54,899 bases of DNA from Firmicutes bacterium ADurb.Bin248 (GTDB lineage Bacteria > Bacillota > Clostridia > Christensenellales > CAG-138), in contig MWBW01000013.1 of assembly GCA_002069725.1 (NCBI GenBank), positions 1-54,899 of the forward strand, in the 5' to 3' direction. This document shows, one piece after another, positions 54,459-54,899 of this stretch. Within the stretch, counting starts at the first letter, position 1. Each line of letters opens with the position of its first letter. The notes below the pieces were generated by a model. That model was not told the DNA's origin and ran no database searches. It was given only the letters and a program-made list of their open reading frames with translations. The translations under genes and the position numbers were made by a program.

Positions 54459-54752
54459 TCAGGCCGTCAGACCGTAATAGGCCAGGCAGGCGGCGTCTGC
54501 CCGCCCGTCCCTGGGTTTCCGGCACCCCGGCGGGACCAGCTCTATCCCGGGGAACGTCTGCGACGCGAGCAGAATACTCCGGGCCTTCCCCTCTCCCGGT
54601 ACGCCCTTCAGAAGCCTCCGCGTCCACTCGCAGGGCCTCACCGAGCTGTACGGGATTTCCAGAGCCCCGAGCAACCCGATCCATATCCCGTACCCCATGC
54701 CGGTGGAAAACGTGGATGTCACTCCCTGTCCGGGCATGGGCTGCGCTCGTTC
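54459..54752 (-). CDS. RuvC-like phage Holliday-junction resolvase, 5' end missing
   Basis: The sequence IERAQPMPGQGVTSTFSTG, then GYGIWIGLLGALEIPYSSV, LLKGVPGEGKARSI, LVPPGCRKPRDGRADAACLA matches the C-terminal two-thirds of phage crossover junction endodeoxyribonucleases of the RuvC fold. The N-terminal part with the first catalytic Asp is not present: in the same frame, beyond about 54752, the sequence becomes a DUF885 peptidase. The fusion looks artificial. Confidence 0.75.
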   Translation of the reverse strand, partial: ERAQPMPGQGVTSTFSTGMGYGIWIGLLGALEIPYSSVRPCEWTRRLLKGVPGEGKARSILLASQTFPGIELVPPGCRKPRDGRADAACLAYYGLTA

Positions 54753-54899
54753 GATGACCACCCGGGCAGCCCGGAAGCGTTGGGCGTCAAGCATTCCCAT
54801 TCTGTTGCCGGCGTCGTCGAGCCAGCCCAGCTCGGCCATCAACCGTTCGGCGTAGAGCGCCCATCCCTCGCCGTGCCCCGACACCCAGCAGCCGAGCCT
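54750..54899 (-). pseudogene. Fragment of a DUF885-family protein, running off the window
   Basis: The last 150 bases encode WVSGHGEGWALYAERLM, then ELGWLDDAGNRMGMLDAQ, the characteristic HExxx-like end of DUF885 peptidases, best known to me from Actinobacteria. It is in frame with the resolvase piece. It is far from any related gene, so it is probably foreign DNA joined at the contig end. Confidence 0.7.

Noticed and set aside
54424..54684. N-terminal extension of the 160-aa phage protein
   Set aside because: It lies over the resolvase gene in another frame, has biased Arg/Gly composition, and the ATG at 54423 has its own ribosome binding site.

Overview
The window looks like a contig from a high-G+C Clostridia-like Firmicute. 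Christensenellales is my guess, from gene content only. Supporting families are a class III fructose-1,6-bisphosphatase, a YugP-type zinc peptidase, YitT, DUF819, DUF2975/XRE and RlmH next to a WalJ-type hydrolase. Start codons mostly follow GGAGG-type ribosome binding sites. The middle (about 14.7-51.9 kb) is visibly G+C rich and made of ordinary chromosomal genes. The two ends are visibly more A+T rich. Each end begins at the 3' side of a tRNA gene (elongator tRNA-Met on the left, tRNA-Ala on the right), so both look like accessory islands.

Left island (1-14.7 kb), all on the minus strand. A tight five-gene operon (199-7363) encodes three different dynamin-like GTPases, a double zinc-ribbon protein with a PH-like tail and an M48 metallopeptidase. 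It has a recognisable promoter, a possible 25-codon ORF at its end and a strong terminator. I know no named system with this composition, and it is my main candidate for an undescribed membrane-remodelling or defence module. Next comes a hexuronate catabolism cluster (uxuB-type SDR, uxaE, uxaC, a cyclase-family enzyme, a ketopantoate-reductase-like enzyme, a LacI regulator). It carries a scar: the 5' end of an isocitrate lyase/PEP mutase-family gene is joined out of frame to the 3' half of uxaC.

Core (14.7-51.9 kb). It opens with tRNA-Met and tRNA-fMet, then cell-wall genes (L,D-transpeptidase, peptidoglycan-binding/LysM protein), a DUF4153/XRE/DUF2975 operon, YugP, a 2'-5' RNA ligase-like protein, GNAT, DUF819, a C45 acyltransferase-like protein, a COG2509 FAD protein, a PIG-L deacetylase, a GH20 hexosaminidase, PAP2, a WalJ-like hydrolase, RlmH, YitT, a shortened ModA-like lipoprotein and a TVP38-family protein. 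A complete histidine-degradation operon follows (hutH-hutU-ftcD-hutI-fchA-folD), taking histidine to glutamate and feeding the one-carbon unit to tetrahydrofolate. Then come MscL with a C-terminal zinc ribbon, a VanZ-like protein, a lipoprotein, a tail-anchored Ser/Thr kinase, threonine synthase and a VanX-type dipeptidase.

At 45.57-46.62 kb there is a REP/RAYT locus: nine 44-bp units, each with a GGGCGGAT...ATCCGCCC hairpin, abut a Y1 (HUH) transposase. More hairpins lie upstream of it, inside it, and at the 3' end of the neighbouring fbp gene. The REP sequence supplies the stop codons of both the transposase and fbp. The core ends with fbp, an AlkZ-related protein, a short DnaK paralogue and tRNA-Ala.

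Right island (51.9-54.9 kb): a truncated large serine recombinase bounded by a 15-16 bp inverted repeat, a DUF5131 phage protein, a phage-type hypothetical and a RuvC-like resolvase. In the last ~150 bp the resolvase frame runs into an unrelated DUF885 peptidase sequence, which suggests a chimeric contig end.
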